DNA of 64,000 bases, taken from contig VJWM01000260.1 in NCBI GenBank assembly GCA_010909165.1, forward strand, positions 62,001-126,000, written 5' to 3'. Each line of letters starts with the position of its first letter. Positions within the stretch are counted from its first letter, which is position 1. Under the pieces are notes generated by a model that saw only the letters and a list, made by a program, of their open reading frames with translations, made no database searches and was not told where the DNA came from. This document shows, piece by piece, positions 12,398 to 24,820 of the stretch. This DNA comes from Anthoceros angustus. Lineage: Eukaryota > Streptophyta > Anthocerotopsida > Anthocerotales > Anthocerotaceae. The position numbers and the translations under genes were made by a program.

Positions 12398-14306
12398 GCA
12401 AGGCTCGCCGGGGAAGCAGCGTTGATGATGCGAGCACATGCTCTCGTCACGCTTCCTTCCCGTACACACGGCGTACCTGTACATGTAGAAGCTTCTTGCT
12501 CCCTTAGAAGGGATGTGGTGCTTTCATTTTTGCCTGGACGTCACTTCCCAGGGTACAGGAGGAGATACAAGAGAAGGCCACTCAGCTCTTCCAGCGGGGA
12601 CGTCATATCAGCTCATTCAAGGTCATCTGCGTGCTGCTGGTTTGGTGAAGCAGTCGAAGATGGTAGAGGTGAAAATGAGAAACATCCCCATTTTTGTCAG
12701 CAACTCCATATGATGGTCAGCATTTTTGGTAGAGAGCCTGGCCTAATTAGGCTAGCGGCCCTTGAGGGATGGCTAGGCCCGCCAGTGTTTTTGTTTAAAG
12801 GCCATTTTTGCACCGGTGGGCATGGACAACCATCTTACAATATGCGACAGCAGGTCCATTATTGGCGTAATCGACCATGGTGTACTCTACTGTGTACAAT
12901 GTGCAGTGCACTCTGCACATGGCTGCACTTCATCCCAAACTTGCCTCGCTGCTCTCTGGCACATTTGTGCAATTCGAACGAAGAACGCACCAGTCCAGTG
13001 CTCAGGCTAAACAATTTTTGCCTCTCAGGCACCGGAACCAGGTTACCAGCACGGCACTAAGCAGCTGTTTCTCGCAATGCACCCGCCGGCTGTGGTTGCC
13101 TCGGGTTCTTGCATCCTGGTACAGATCAAATAAGTTTGTGCAGAGCGTGAAGGCAATCACAAAGCAAAGGGAGCTGTGAATCCATGATGACACTGTATGA
13201 GAAGGATGCTCCTCCCGTCCAATCACAGAGCATGGCACAACCGCCGGAGGTACAAATCTCCGACCACATTGATTGGGAACTAGCGTCGCTCACACAAATA
13301 AATCCAGGTTGAGTGCTGGAAACAAGGTGGCCATTATTGCGCTACTCCTCGACTGATGGAAGAAACTCTTGGACTGTGTGCCGCACAGCTGCTTTAATAT
13401 GGTCTGTCACTTGGACTGCACTACAATCGAGTGTCGTACAGCCTATGAACGATGCTGTCGTGTTTGCTACCAGATGAGGATCCTGGAATTACTAGGCCGC
13501 TACTTACAGCACACATACGCACTGATATCATGCAGTTGATGCTTTCGACGAGAGTATCTCGGCATTTATCAAAGCATAGATGAGCTAAATCTCCCCCGCC
13601 TTGCGGAATCGCGGATCCCTTCCCACATTTTGCCGGCTGTGCTTTGCTGTGGGGTACCATGACTTAAGAACAGCGTGCCGCCACAACACTGAATGTACAT
13701 AGTACGAAGGCACATCTCGGGAGTACAATTTCGCGATGTGGGTTCCATTGAACGAGGACCTTCGCATAGCGATCTGCCCAATAATTCATGATTTCACTAC
13801 CGAGGTATGTACTACCTATGTACATCAGTAACGTGCCAGACCTTTGTTCCCAATCTCACTTTTCTCCTGTACTCACTATGAGAAGAGGAGGTGGTCACAC
13901 TCCACGTTATTGGCATTCCACTTCCCTTGCGCTGCGTTGAGATTTTTCAATTGCAAAGCCAGGCACCATCATGGGACAGCCGGGCATACGGATTATAATG
14001 GATACGTAGGTAGCGCACGTATCTTATTTTCCAAAATATGTTGGATACTAACAAGTTATATATAGTTATATATTAAGGGAATAATGGGTTTAAACTTGAG
14101 GTTAGGTTCAAAGGGTGTTCATGAGCGACATCACATCAGAGTCTTAATCTAGAAGAATATGGAGACTTTATAGATATGCTTAGATGGGACGTCCCATCTT
14201 CATCGAGGGAGTGGGGAAGAAACCACTAAAGGGCCCTAAGCCAAGAGGGACTAGCCCCTACCAATGTTTACCCTGAAACTACCTGTTACCCCCAAGATGT
14301 CGTAGT
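12398..14306. other. 3' flank of the trihelix gene and intergenic DNA
   Basis: No domain-bearing frame on either strand. The first few hundred bases probably hold the trihelix 3' untranslated region. A 212-codon plus-strand frame (12422-13060) begins just after the stop codon but has no recognisable features. Confidence 0.4.
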
Positions 14307-16080
14307 TTAGACTAAGAATGGACCTACTTCCCGCGGCAGCCAAAGATGTTGCATCTTCCGCATTTGAGGTTGTCTTGTAGATTGTGTTTGCCATTGCCCT
14401 CTATAGGGCAATGGAAAGATGTTGCCAAAAGAAAGCCACCACATAGGAAAGAGGAGACCTACCCCATTCTTACGGGTATGGTAGGCCTTAGCACAACCCT
14501 TGATAAACTTCAAAAACTCCTTGCCCATGGCCCCATGAGTCTCAAGAGCAAGAGGAATGAACACATGGCCTTCCTGCATGGGGGTGTACTTGTAGGCCTT
14601 AGCTGTAGCTCATCCCTCCGCTGCCTAGTTCGGAGTGTTGATGATGATATGCTCATTTACAGTATCCCGAGTAGGCTCTGTTAGCACCACATCTGCAATA
14701 GAGACCTGGTTCCCCTGGGTCAAAAATAGATCAGCCTTGGAAGAAACGTCATTGAGCAATATATATGGGCGCTCTCTGAAAGGAATGAATCCGCTCTCTT
14801 TGGCCATTGAGAACATGACATCTCAGACAGTGTCATGTATTGCATCTGTTGCACTGCCAGTTAGGCAATGAGAGAGGGTTCGCATCGTTGAGGGCCCCAG
14901 AGACATAAGAGAACGAGGCGGAGGTTGGATCAAACCTAGACAGAATCGCATCGCGGTAGAAAAAGAAGCCGGTACGATTTGGAAGGACTGGATGCAAGGT
15001 CGGGCAATAGCCCAGGAACCTGCTCCTTTTCCAGAGCAAGAGTGGAGACTAACTCTTGTATGTCGAGGAATGGAAGAATACAGAAGAAGAACATGATGTG
15101 CCTACCCAGACTGCTTCTCCTTAAGAGAGGCTTGAAGCCTCCTCTAACCATCCCCGAGGAACGAGGAAAAGGGAGGCATGATCTCCCAAGCCTGTGTGGA
15201 TAAGAGGCCCCTAGCCAGCCATAAGAACACTCGTTCAGAGAAGGTACCCCGAGCCATGCACGAAGCAAGAAGAAAGGATACCATATGCCACCTATGGGTC
15301 CCCTAATAAAGAGAGGTCGCTGATGTGAGCCAAATCCTCCTTCAGAGTAGCATCCACGTAATATTGAATAAAGTCTGAGGGCCCCACCGAGACCCTTAAA
15401 ATGCGGAATCCTTGCGAAAAAGCAATATCTCCTTCAGGATTTTGAAGAGAAGGCGTAACTCCTAGCGAGGACCAAATCTTGCACTTTGAAATCTTAACAT
15501 TCAAACCAAGGCGGGAGAGGTCTAGGGAGAAGATTTTGAAAGCTTCCTTGACCTTGTCCATGGCTGTATAATATGACTGTCCTCTGCCATTGATGGAAAG
15601 AGACATTCCGACATTGAGGAGGCCACTGTGGATAGAGCCCTGAAGTGCATCATAACAAAGAGGGCACCCCCAAAGGGATCCCCCTGCCTAGTGCCTGTCA
15701 CTGAGTCAAGCACAGAGACTCCATTCACTGAGGGACCATGCTGATAGTAAAGCTTAGACGGGGAACCATAAAAAGAATGAACAAAAGGTATAAGACTTGC
15801 CAACTACCTGCTCGCATCCTTCAACTCGTTGAAAATGGCCGCCCTGGAGATAGTGTTGAAGGCATTCTCTACATTGAGCTATAGGGCAATCCAGTCCGGA
15901 TGTGACTCGAGAACCGCTTCGACGCCGAAGGCCACCAACTCATAGCCTCTTGGAGTAACTATCCTATACTGATGGGGACTAAGATGAGCTTGGAACTACT
16001 GGGCTCTTGAGATGCACCTTCACGAGGTCTTGAGGAACCGCTAAGGTGCGCTCTTGAGATGTGCCTTCACAAGGTCTTGA
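14307..16080 (-). mobile_element. Decayed LINE (non-LTR) reverse transcriptase
   Basis: On the minus strand, fragments in shifting frames line up in order as a non-LTR reverse transcriptase. They run from a VENAFNTISRAAIF motif (~15,870), through FYGSPSKLYY and the diagnostic TGTRQGDPFGGALF block (~15,670-15,780), a degraded catalytic region around SMAEDSHI and a LGLNVKISKCKIWS block (~15,490), to a C-terminal region near 14,330-14,560. The catalytic motif reads A-E-D-S rather than the usual A-D-D, and frameshifts and stops interrupt the frame, so it is inactive. The 5' ORF1 and endonuclease are not seen next to it. The 'RQGDP.GG.LF' family is widespread in seed-free plants, though I rely on memory of that pattern. 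Confidence 0.8.
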
Positions 16081-17118
16081 GGAACCTGGTCCTGCTTCAT
16101 CGACTCTAAGCTAGATCTTGCTGCACACACATCCTCCTCTTACAGGGACTCCTAGTCCCTCGCCCTGAAGCACCGGAGAGGGGAGGCTACCTCCATGTGG
16201 CCCGAAGGACCACCCCTAGTGCGACGAGGACACCATCGAGGAAGAAAGAGAAACAAAGTCCAAACCGCCTCATACCCGGAGTCTTAGGCGAGGCGCTCCG
16301 AGGGAAGCCAATAGGCAAGGCGGATGTCATCATGTAGTTGCTGTGGGAGATGTAAAAAAAGACAAGGTCTTGGAACACATCTCGTACAGAGCCCGAGAGT
16401 GATTGGACTATGCCCGCAACCACTGCCAAGACTCCGATGGAAGTCAATGGGAGCAGCCTAACGCGGAGTCAAGGGGATAGCAGAATTGGATGATGCAAGC
16501 CTGACCTTTGCCTCCCAAGTAGTCCTGTCAAAAACCTTGTGAACCTTGCACATGCAATTCCTCATCTCCTAGGGCTTAAAGAATTACCCACACACGAGAC
16601 AAGGAGTGTCTCTCACAAAAGTGGAGGAAGGGGCAACATGATAATTTTTGAAGGGGGTGAATAATCTCGAAGGGGGTTTTCCGCAAATAATCTATGAAGG
16701 GGGTTTTTGATGGGCCCTAAAACAGCGTTTTGAAGGCATTGCGAAAAACAGCTCCGAAAAAAAGGGTGTCACCCAGTAAAGTTACTACTTTCCATCCAGC
16801 AATGTTTGTGTCGAATGGTGGTCACAAACTCGAACCTACGGGAATAATGCAAAGTAGGAACGGTGAGGAAGGCCGTTCACACTGCCGGGTAAACTTCGAT
16901 TTTGGGAGGAAAATGTGGTTTTGTTATGACACCACAAAAACCAGACGAGGTATTTCCTAACACGTGTATGACAACGGACTTACAACATTAACTCACGGGA
17001 CCCCGGGAAAAAGCAGATTTTGATTTCACTCATTCCCGAGTTCAATCCTTAAAATCATCACTTGGTCGACTTCTCCTCCATTGTCATCATTATCTTGATG
17101 CACTTTGACTCGCGGGTT
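16081..17118. other. Intergenic, no gene seen
   Basis: Short frames only. The LINE may extend a little to the right (an 86-codon minus frame at 16,187-16,447), but no motif supports this. Confidence 0.35.
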
Positions 17119-17121
17119 GTA
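17119..17121. other. CACTA target-site duplication, left copy (GTA)
   Basis: The three bases GTA directly before the left CACTA terminus are matched by GTA directly after the right terminus (31,438-31,440). CACTA transposons make 3-bp duplications on insertion, so this fixes both ends of the element. Confidence 0.8.
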
Positions 17122-17165
17122 CACTACTAGGAACCAAGTGGGTATGTCACGTTTTTTTGTAACAT
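17122..17165 (+). repeat. CACTA left terminal inverted repeat
   Basis: Begins CACTACTAGGAACC and continues into a TATGTCACG-poly(T) stretch that matches the inverted right end with a few differences. Confidence 0.85.
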
Positions 17166-17686
17166 ATATATGTCCTATTGTTACATTATAATGTCCATTA
17201 TAGCAGTTACGGTTCGGTCCCCGAGCCGAAATCGTTACAATTAAATTGTTAGAAGGCGATTCGTTGTAGCGTTTGGTTGAGCGAGGTTGGGCCTCGGGTT
17301 GGTGGCCAGGCGTCTGTGGATGCCCCTTATGGATGCCCCTTTATGCCGCCACTTATTTTTACCACATTACACACGTATTTATCGTGAAAACATATTGACG
17401 TATTTGAATGTATGGGGATTGTATGTACGGCGATGGTGTGTATTGTTCTCGTATTTGGCATACAACATGTAGAATAAAAGCATTAATTCGAGCATTTGTA
17501 AATCGTTGTATCATGTTTTATATAGCGGAGGCCCATGCACCATAAGCCATATGCATATGGCTATCTAATCGTACTCACGGGTATTTGACGGCTTTGTCGC
17601 TCGGGATGCGTTTGCGGCCTTTGGCCTTTTCCGCTCGCGACCTTCTACACACAGTCGGTGCCTTGCGTTTCGCTCGGCCGTCTTTC

Positions 17687-18307
17687 TCAGGTGCATGATC
17701 CCCGGCTTTGCGAAGGAGGGTTCTCCCCTGCATACAGACACCAAACACTGACGATGATGCAGCATACCGAAACAAGAAAGTGACCAATACTGAACACCAA
17801 TCTTACACAAGAAACCGATGACCCGCTTGCTTTTCCCCCGCACGTCTTTCCTTTCAGGGAAGCTGCCCTGGCCCTTGTTACTCGCACTTCCATATGTGGG
17901 GCCACCCCTTTCGTCGAAGCAGAATTTCCCTTCCCCTTGCGGTTTTGGGTCGTCACTGACCTCGGTTCTTCCTGGAATTGTGCACTGTCAGCGTCCGAAT
18001 CACTCCCATCATCAACTGACCTGCCTCCATCTCCTGTGCCGTCTTCCGCATGACCCTCCTCTTCCTCAGTCTCGGCTTCCCCTGCGTTCTCATCCTCCTC
18101 GTCCTCTTCCCCATTGTCCTCTTCCTCATCCTCTTCTTCCCCTTCTCTTTCCCCTTCTTGCCCATCTTCCCCCTCGGCATCCCCATTCTCGTCATCGGCA
18201 TTGTCGTCCTCAGAGCGTACTTCGTCACTTGACATATGGTCCTCAAACACACCATTACCTCCTTCTTGATCCTCCTCCCCGCTATCATCGTCATCTTCGT
18301 CCGCCAC
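17687..18307 (-). CDS. Acidic low-complexity protein in CACTA accessory-gene position
   Basis: A 206-codon frame whose first ~110 residues are almost entirely aspartate, glutamate and glycine (for example EEDEEEDNGEEDEEDENAG). A neutral serine/lysine-rich stretch and a basic stretch, VRVTRARAASLKGK, follow. No enzyme domain is visible. It lies downstream of the transposase on the same strand, where CACTA elements carry their accessory (TNPA-like) gene, and could be an exon of one transcript with 18,587-19,075. Whether translation ends in this frame or splices at about 17,815 (a GT follows) cannot be told. The function is inferred only from position; an acidic tail could mediate contact with chromatin or with basic DNA-binding proteins. 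Confidence 0.45.
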   Translation of the reverse strand: MADEDDDDSGEEDQEGGNGVFEDHMSSDEVRSEDDNADDENGDAEGEDGQEGEREGEEEDEEEDNGEEDEEDENAGEAETEEEEGHAEDGTGDGGRSVDDGSDSDADSAQFQEEPRSVTTQNRKGKGNSASTKGVAPHMEVRVTRARAASLKGKTCGGKASGSSVSCVRLVFSIGHFLVSVCCIIVSVWCLYAGENPPSQSRGSCT

Positions 18308-18586
18308 ATGTTCCCGCCGGTCCGATCTCGTATATCCTGTCGATGTTTGAGGGTCATATTTCCTTCCTTCCTCCTTCTTAGCTCACGCGCGAGAAATCCT
18401 TCCACCCTCCGACCACCTGCCTACAGTTCGGTTATGTTTTTCATAGGACGGAGAGCCCCAAATTCAAGCTCCTCGATCGTTGGATCCCTCCCATGCTTTT
18501 TGGAACTTGTAGATCCATCCCTTCTTCCCCAACGCCATCTTGGTTAGGCCCCTCGCCATCCGCCTTCAGGAGTCTTGCCTTTGCAG

Positions 18587-19075
18587 CTAGTTGAGCTTTG
18601 GAGGGCAAAAGTTGCCATGTTGTCGAAGTTCAACCCGTGCCCATGTAAGCACCTCTTGCCATACCTTGTCATCCGCCATGGGTGGCTTGAATTTTGAGGA
18701 CCTGTTTCCCCGCACCTGTTTTTCCTCTAAGGCACAAGCCTTGGCTGCGTCTACATACCGTTGGTTCCGACTCCTTGTATGTTGGCTAAAAAAATGGGCA
18801 GCCTGCCCCTTCACTGTCAAGTCCGGAAACTGTGCCAGCACATCTTCGCATAATGTCTTCCTCCTCGACTTTGACAATTCGCTCCACCTACCTGGTATCT
18901 CGTTGGTAGCCTTTGTCCGAATGAGTTCCAAGAATTCCTTGTGTCTTGGAGCTGTCAAGCCCCCGAATAGCAACTCATTCACCTTGCCAACGCCTCCTGC
19001 CCCTCCTTCCACTTCCTCATCCCGGGAGGTTCGCGTTGCCACGGGTGCCATGGGCTGGGCCAGCCTCGAACCCAC
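18587..19075 (-). CDS. Unrecognised CACTA-internal protein, possible DNA-binding accessory protein
   Basis: A 162-codon frame with balanced composition: an alanine/glycine-rich start, then a mixed helical region with HKEFLELIRTKATNEIPGRW, SKSRRKTLCEDVLAQFPDLT, and a final VWQEVLTWARVELRQHGNF stretch. The tryptophan spacing and basic helices faintly resemble Myb/trihelix-like or transposon accessory domains, but I do not recognise a named family. The neighbouring acidic frame and a frame at 19,124-19,603 on the same strand could be further exons. Its position downstream of the TNP2 region suggests the CACTA accessory gene. The start is uncertain. Confidence 0.45.
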   Translation of the reverse strand: MGSRLAQPMAPVATRTSRDEEVEGGAGGVGKVNELLFGGLTAPRHKEFLELIRTKATNEIPGRWSELSKSRRKTLCEDVLAQFPDLTVKGQAAHFFSQHTRSRNQRYVDAAKACALEEKQVRGNRSSKFKPPMADDKVWQEVLTWARVELRQHGNFCPPKLN

Positions 19076-19789
19076 AACATTCCATGTTTTCTCACCAAAC
19101 CAGCATGCGTGTTGTCCATGTGGTCAACAAGCGAAGGTGGCCCATTTCTGTGATGTAGCCCGATTGCCCACCAGCCACAACAAAGCTCCGACCCCAAGCA
19201 TTATGCAATGCGGCCGACGGTCAAGCGGGAGGTCGGATCGCGCATTTCCTTGACCTCCTGCGAATCGCGCCCGTCGGGTGGGTATAGGGTGAGTGTTGCG
19301 GTGGCAAACTTCCGCCGTCTTCGCCTCCGGATGACCAGTTGCATTGCCATTTGCCCCGATAGTCCGCTCGAAATCGGGTACCTGCGAGCCGCCGGCATCG
19401 GTTGTCATGGGCTTCCTGGATCGGACACTCGCTTGGAATGAGACGGATCGCGTGGTCTTACCGTGTCGGCGGTGTAGAACTCCATGGTGATCGGTGTATC
19501 CCCCCCCACTCGCGTGCAAGTCGGTGTGCGGAGATGGGAGGTTGAATTCCTCAACGCCGCCACCTGCCATGTTCACAGCCATTCGCCTCATGTTGCCGAC
19601 CACCTTTACTGACTTAGTGCGCCAACCATGTGGCTTACCGCCTAATTGGGTCGTATGGAAGGCGTCGGGTTGCGACGACGGACCATCCGGTTACCTTTGG
19701 GTGGTTTCTTCGCCACGTTGTTGAAATGACTTGCACCGGGGAAAATTGGTCCATGGTAGGAGCCATCCAAGATGTCCCGTCGGTGGTGC

Positions 19790-20015
19790 GGAGATCTGCC
19801 GATAAGATTTGAGCGGTTGTGATGGCTTGTGATAAATGTTCGCCTTTCAAATGACCTGCACAAAACCCCATGCACCGCTCGCATGCGGGTAGCGGCGGTG
19901 GTGCGGAGATGCCGATAAGATTTGAGCGGTGATGGCTTGTGATAAATGTTCGCCTTTCAAATGACCGACAAAACCCCATGCACCCGCTCGCATGCGCGTA
20001 TGAGTGGTCAAGGAC
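19790..20015. repeat. Two-copy ~115-bp tandem duplication inside the CACTA element
   Basis: A block containing ATGGCTTGTGATAAATGTTC occurs at about 19,817 and 19,930. The copies differ by short gaps, including a CCTGCACAA versus CCGACAA difference, the CTG-type change seen elsewhere. Confidence 0.75.
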
Positions 20016-21059
20016 ACGCATTTTGCGGTGGCGTGCATGTCTTGTTACACTTCAAGTAATCTCTTGTTATGGCATAACGGGTGCCGTCATTCTGACCACG
20101 TTCTGATTTCCATTGAGGGACATTCGAAATCTCTATTTTAGTTTCATTCCTATAGCGAAATTCACACAACTCATATAACATATACTTTGCGAGGCAAGTG
20201 CCTTCCCACGAATCGTGTCAAAGCAAAAAGGTCACCCAACTCGCAAGCTAAGCATGGTTGCAGTCATCGCCAAGCACCCACAACAAATCTACAATCTGCA
20301 AAGCAACTTCCTGTTCCAAATTGGATCCAATTCTCAGGCATGTATGGACAATTCTTTTCTTGCTAGCCTCAAAGCTCCTAGTCACTGTTGTTTCTTCAAC
20401 CCGTGTGCATGACGAGGCGTGTCTCGATTCCGTGAGGCGGCTCAAAACCCTAGCATCCCACAATCCGAGATCGCCAATGTCGCCTCTCGCCATATATGAA
20501 TACATTCGGACTCCATTTCACCCCCGAATCCCAGGCTTGGTTATTCCCATTCGCATATGGCGGTGGTTGGCAACTCCAAAGACATCCAGACAATTGTCTT
20601 GCCTCCACCGCAGGCCGCAAGTAGGTGGTTGGCGTCTTCATGCCCCAACCGTTGGCGCCCAAACGCTGAGCGTCGACGGTCCTTCACCCGGCTTCGCCGC
20701 CGCTTTCACTCTGTCGATTGAACCCTCATGGAGGACACGCCTTTGTTCCGCTCGGGTCATTGCGCAAAGCTCTGGAGGGTCGTTTGCCGCTCGTGGAGCC
20801 ATGTATGGATTGGAGGCGTGGTCTTGCACATACGCGATGATGATGAAGTCGATGCCCCAAGAACATGCGTGGTGTCACATTCCTTTCGCGGGCGGCGTGC
20901 CTCGACAACTTTGAGGCGTGCCAAGCATCATGACGACTCAGTGCACGCGAATGCGGTTGTCCTGACATTCAATATGTCATTCATCTGCCCATTTACCAGC
21001 CCATATATATAGCATGACATATATAGGCAGCGAACCCATGAACCAAGGAACTTCCTCTC
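20016..21059. other. CACTA interior, no recognised domain
   Basis: Frames up to 218 codons (20,258-20,914 plus) exist, but neither strand shows a known motif. They could be introns or degraded exons of the accessory gene. Confidence 0.3.
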
Positions 21060-21290
21060 ATGCCATCACCATGTCCCCACGACATGGTTTGTGCAAAATA
21101 CCATGGTCCAAGGAACAAGGTACATACACAAATGCATAATTTCCGCCCTATGTATCGAGTATCATGACATCCCCATGTTCCAAGGAGCATGGTATGAGCG
21201 GAAATATCATGGTTCGATGACATGGTATCTTGTTGGGAAAAGACCATGTTCCAAGGACACCGCCTCTCCTCAAACATGGTATATAGCATT
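21060..21290. repeat. Cluster of inverted CATGG motifs inside the CACTA element
   Basis: Within ~230 bp there are about six copies of ACCATG/CATGGT, several arranged as CCATGTTCCAAGGA...CATGG (about 21,067, 21,100, 21,171, 21,208, 21,243, 21,276). A TATA-like CCATATATATAGC lies just to the left (~21,000). The layout resembles a cluster of protein-binding sites in an internal promoter, but this is inference from the repetition alone. Confidence 0.5.
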
Positions 21291-22566
21291 GTATGAGGAA
21301 CATTAAAATGGAAAGCCGCGTTCTCTCAACGAGGCCATGAGGCGGCGAATATTTCCATGCACGCTTCACACTTGTCCAGACGGTAGCGCCAGCCAATGAG
21401 TCCGTCCTCGTCATGCGCACCTGTCATAATTGCAGCCTTTCTCGGATATAAGGCTTCCATTTCTGCCTCCTCCCTCCCACCCTTTGCCCTCTGGTTTCTG
21501 CATTGAAGACTCCGGTCGGTCAGATTCTGCTGCCTTGGATTTCGCGAGCGCCTTTCATTCAATTGTCGGCCATATTGTCTTTGCGGGCTGCTGATGCTGT
21601 TCTTCGTATCTTATGGTTTGGGCGGCTTTGTAGGTGTGCGGAGTGTAATGGGCATGGCGGCAGGCCCGGATGGAGGCAACGGATACAGCCAATTTCTTGC
21701 CGAGGTGGAGGGCACCATACGCCAAACGTGGGCGGACGCATGGGCACGCCACTTCCACCACGGCGCCCCAACTTGCGATGAAGGCGGCGATGGCTTGCAA
21801 CTTTGCGGTGGGAGGTTTTGGATGCGGGCGTGTCTTTGGAGGTGGGTCATTGTTGCTAGATATTACACATTGGATGGACTGGTGCGGATCTCCCCATTGC
21901 GGAATGGTTTGGAGAAGAGCGGCGGACATGGTGGGTCCTATACTCGGTCCGAGAGCGTTGCGGCGATAACACGCCTTAGAGCGGTGAGTGTGTCCCAATG
22001 TCGCGCCATAACTTGACCGCGCCTAAGGTTGCCTTTTTTGTATATGGAAACCCATGTTCATACGTATGTTCCAACTCAAGTCGCATAAGAAGAAAATTCT
22101 ATGAAGCCCCGAGTCATTATTCGACTCGCTCTCCCTCCTGCAGCGCGCACCGCTAAAGCCCTCTATTCTCCGCTGTGCCCATGGAATATGCATTGTGTAA
22201 CTTGATGTGGCCATATGAAAATGTCAACTCCATCGCAACATATGTGCGGTGCCTTTGAACACGAGATCAAATCCACCGTAAGTTTCGCGAATGGATTGGG
22301 ATCTCCCACTTGGATTACACTCAAACCACTTGACCTTAAGGACCATTGGCTCGAATCCGCGCAAACCGTGACTCGAATTATTTCCGCTACATTGCCATAG
22401 TATGTCCGCTGTACACCGTCTCCCATTACATACTTTGTACAAACTCCGCTGTCCTGAGTGGCGCGACGGTCTTTGTCTGCTGCAAAAGTGCGTGGTGGCT
22501 ACCATTGCTCCACATGTGCCTATAAGTAGTCGCGGAAGGCCCATCCATTATGGCGCAACATCGCGA

Positions 22567-24820
22567 TCATAAGATGACTCCCACCTTCCGTAATCCACCG
22601 GCATGAACCCACGCGGAAAGATTTTTGTCTTCGCCAGCATCAACATCCATGACCTCTTCGTTGTAAAGTTGTAGGAAGGGGTCAAGAACCATCGTGTGTC
22701 TCAACACAAAATTGTGGACCTGGTGGAGCTCCGACGTGGTGAACTTGTATGGCTTGCCCATTCCTAACGGTTCACCGTCGCGGTCGTGCTCATCTTTCTC
22801 ACCGTAAATATGGGCTGTTTGCGGATGATGTCACCGAAGGTAAGCCTTTGCAAACATGACAGCCTCCTCTCGAACATACCCCTCTGCCATGCTTCCCTCG
22901 GTTTCTTTGCGTTGTCGGATGTCTTCCTTCCTCCTTCCTAGATATCTTTCAACCGGATACATCCATCTGACATGAACAGGGCCAAGAAGTGCGACCTCAT
23001 CCACGAGGTGAATAATGAGGTGGGTGGAAATATCAAACAATTTCGGTGGGAATTCCCTTTCCAAGTCACACATGACTTTGATGCACTCTGCTTGCATTCT
23101 TCCCACCTCATGCCCTGGGATTCTCCGCTGGCATATCCACCGATAAAGTTTGCTCAACCCGGCCACCGCCTTGTAAACCTCTGGTTTAATTCTTCCCCTT
23201 AAAACAATTGGGAAGTATATTTCCATTAGTACATGCCAATCGTGTGCTTTTAAACTCCCACTTTGCAAGCTAGCTTTTTGCGATGTTAGAAGCATATCCG
23301 GTGGGTAGTTTGATTGCTTGCATTTCCTTCATAACCTTCTCCAAGTCCGAGACGATAACACATACGTCGCCGGAGTATATTGGTCCCTATTGGCTCCACG
23401 AGGCCACAAGTCGTGCTTCCCACCGTATTCTTCCATGTCAACCGGGATTTCAAGTCATCCTTTTCTCCTGTTAGAGTGTGCCGGATAGTCTCCGCATTGT
23501 TTCTTTCAACGTGCATCACATCCTTCTGCCCGCGGCATATCCCTCCAATATGGTAAATATTTGAACCACGACAAGCGACGGGTGCGAACAACCCTCGCTC
23601 CCTCAACTCCTCGATGTTGCTTTCTCCCTATGTTCCATGTCGGAGATGACCGTGGCATAAGTTGGTGCGTGTGGCCGTGAGCGCCTTTCCACTTCGCCAT
23701 TGTACATATGCGAATGAAGGCGCGATGGGGTGGTTGGGTGGCAGCCATCGGTACCCAGATATACCTCCTTTGAAGGTTCTTCGCCCATCGGGATCCTAAT
23801 GCATCCCAACATTCCATACATGCGACCCTTTCACGAAACCCGACAATGTTCCAAGCCCAATCTATCGTGTGCAAAATAGCGCAATCGGAATTTCACTGGC
23901 TGCCTTCCGGAGAAGTCTTCCATTGGTATCCCAGTCCAAAGGTCACTCAACTCCTGCAATAGTGGCTCCATGTAGACATCGAAATCGAATTCGGGACAAT
24001 GTGGGGCCCTGGCACTATAATTGGCATTATGATATTGACAGACTTCGTACTCAACCATGGTGGCAGGTTGTGCACAACCAGCAACACAGGCCAAATGGAA
24101 TGGGATGTAGACTTATGCCCAAAAGGATTAAACCCATCGGTGGCCAGAGCAAAACGAATATTTCGCGGTTCCAAGCCAAAACCGTCCAACCCATCCAGAA
24201 CAGCCCATGCACGTGTATCGGCCATGATGCCCATGGAACCATCCACGCTCCGCATTGTCACGTCTGAAGTCATGGCGCGTCTGGCGTCAAAACATACGAG
24301 TCACCCTAGACTTGAGGGAAAATGCGGAGGACTTTTCGGGTACTCTCCTAGTACCATTGGTAGACCCGTGCAGACACATATCGGCGATGCACATTTCGCA
24401 AATTTCGTGGAAGCATATGGTCCACGGAAAAGCAAGCATCATTAACACAGTGAATCTTTTCGACCTTGGGCCCAAACATATATAGGGTTTTCTTTGCCTC
24501 CGCCATGGACCGTGGCGTGAGTTTTCCGATGGCGCAAGTGACGATAGCCTCCAATATAGTCATGGCAACATCGGATATACCGAACTTGGATTGGATTGAT
24601 AGGAGCGAAGTGTCGCGGTGAGAGAAGTTTACGTGAATGCGCAATGTTTGCAACTGAACAATGGTGTTTCCGCGCAATTTGGCTCTCTTTGTGTCATCAT
24701 GGGCACTTGTTGGGGATCCCAACCGCCATCTTGTCATCGATGTCCACATCATCCACCATGTGCCCGCCCGACATCGAGCGTTCTCGTTCTCCTCGAATGC
24801 GGTGGGTGGGCATAAATTAA
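22567..24820 (-). pseudogene. CACTA transposase, TNP2/DUF4218 type, frame-broken
   Basis: Minus-strand fragments follow the order of the CACTA TNP2 transposase. LLSIQSKFGISDVAM and a MAEAKKTLYMFGPKVEKIHC motif (~24,450-24,600) come first. Next are the diagnostic TDGFNPFGHKSTSHSIWPV and NLPPWL motifs (~24,070-24,150), then YMEPLLQELSDLWTGI (~23,920), and finally the DUF4218 region (22,831-23,295) with GPVHVRWMYPVERYLGRRK. The DUF4218 segment is intact over 154 codons; the rest is split over three frames. TNP2 proteins bind the element ends and catalyse excision. Some of the breaks may be sequence artefacts, since repeat copies elsewhere in the element differ at CAG/CTG triplets. Confidence 0.88.

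Noticed and set aside
20258-20914. 218-codon plus-strand frame inside the CACTA element
   Set aside because: No recognisable domain, opposite to the element's genes, and minus-strand frames overlap it.
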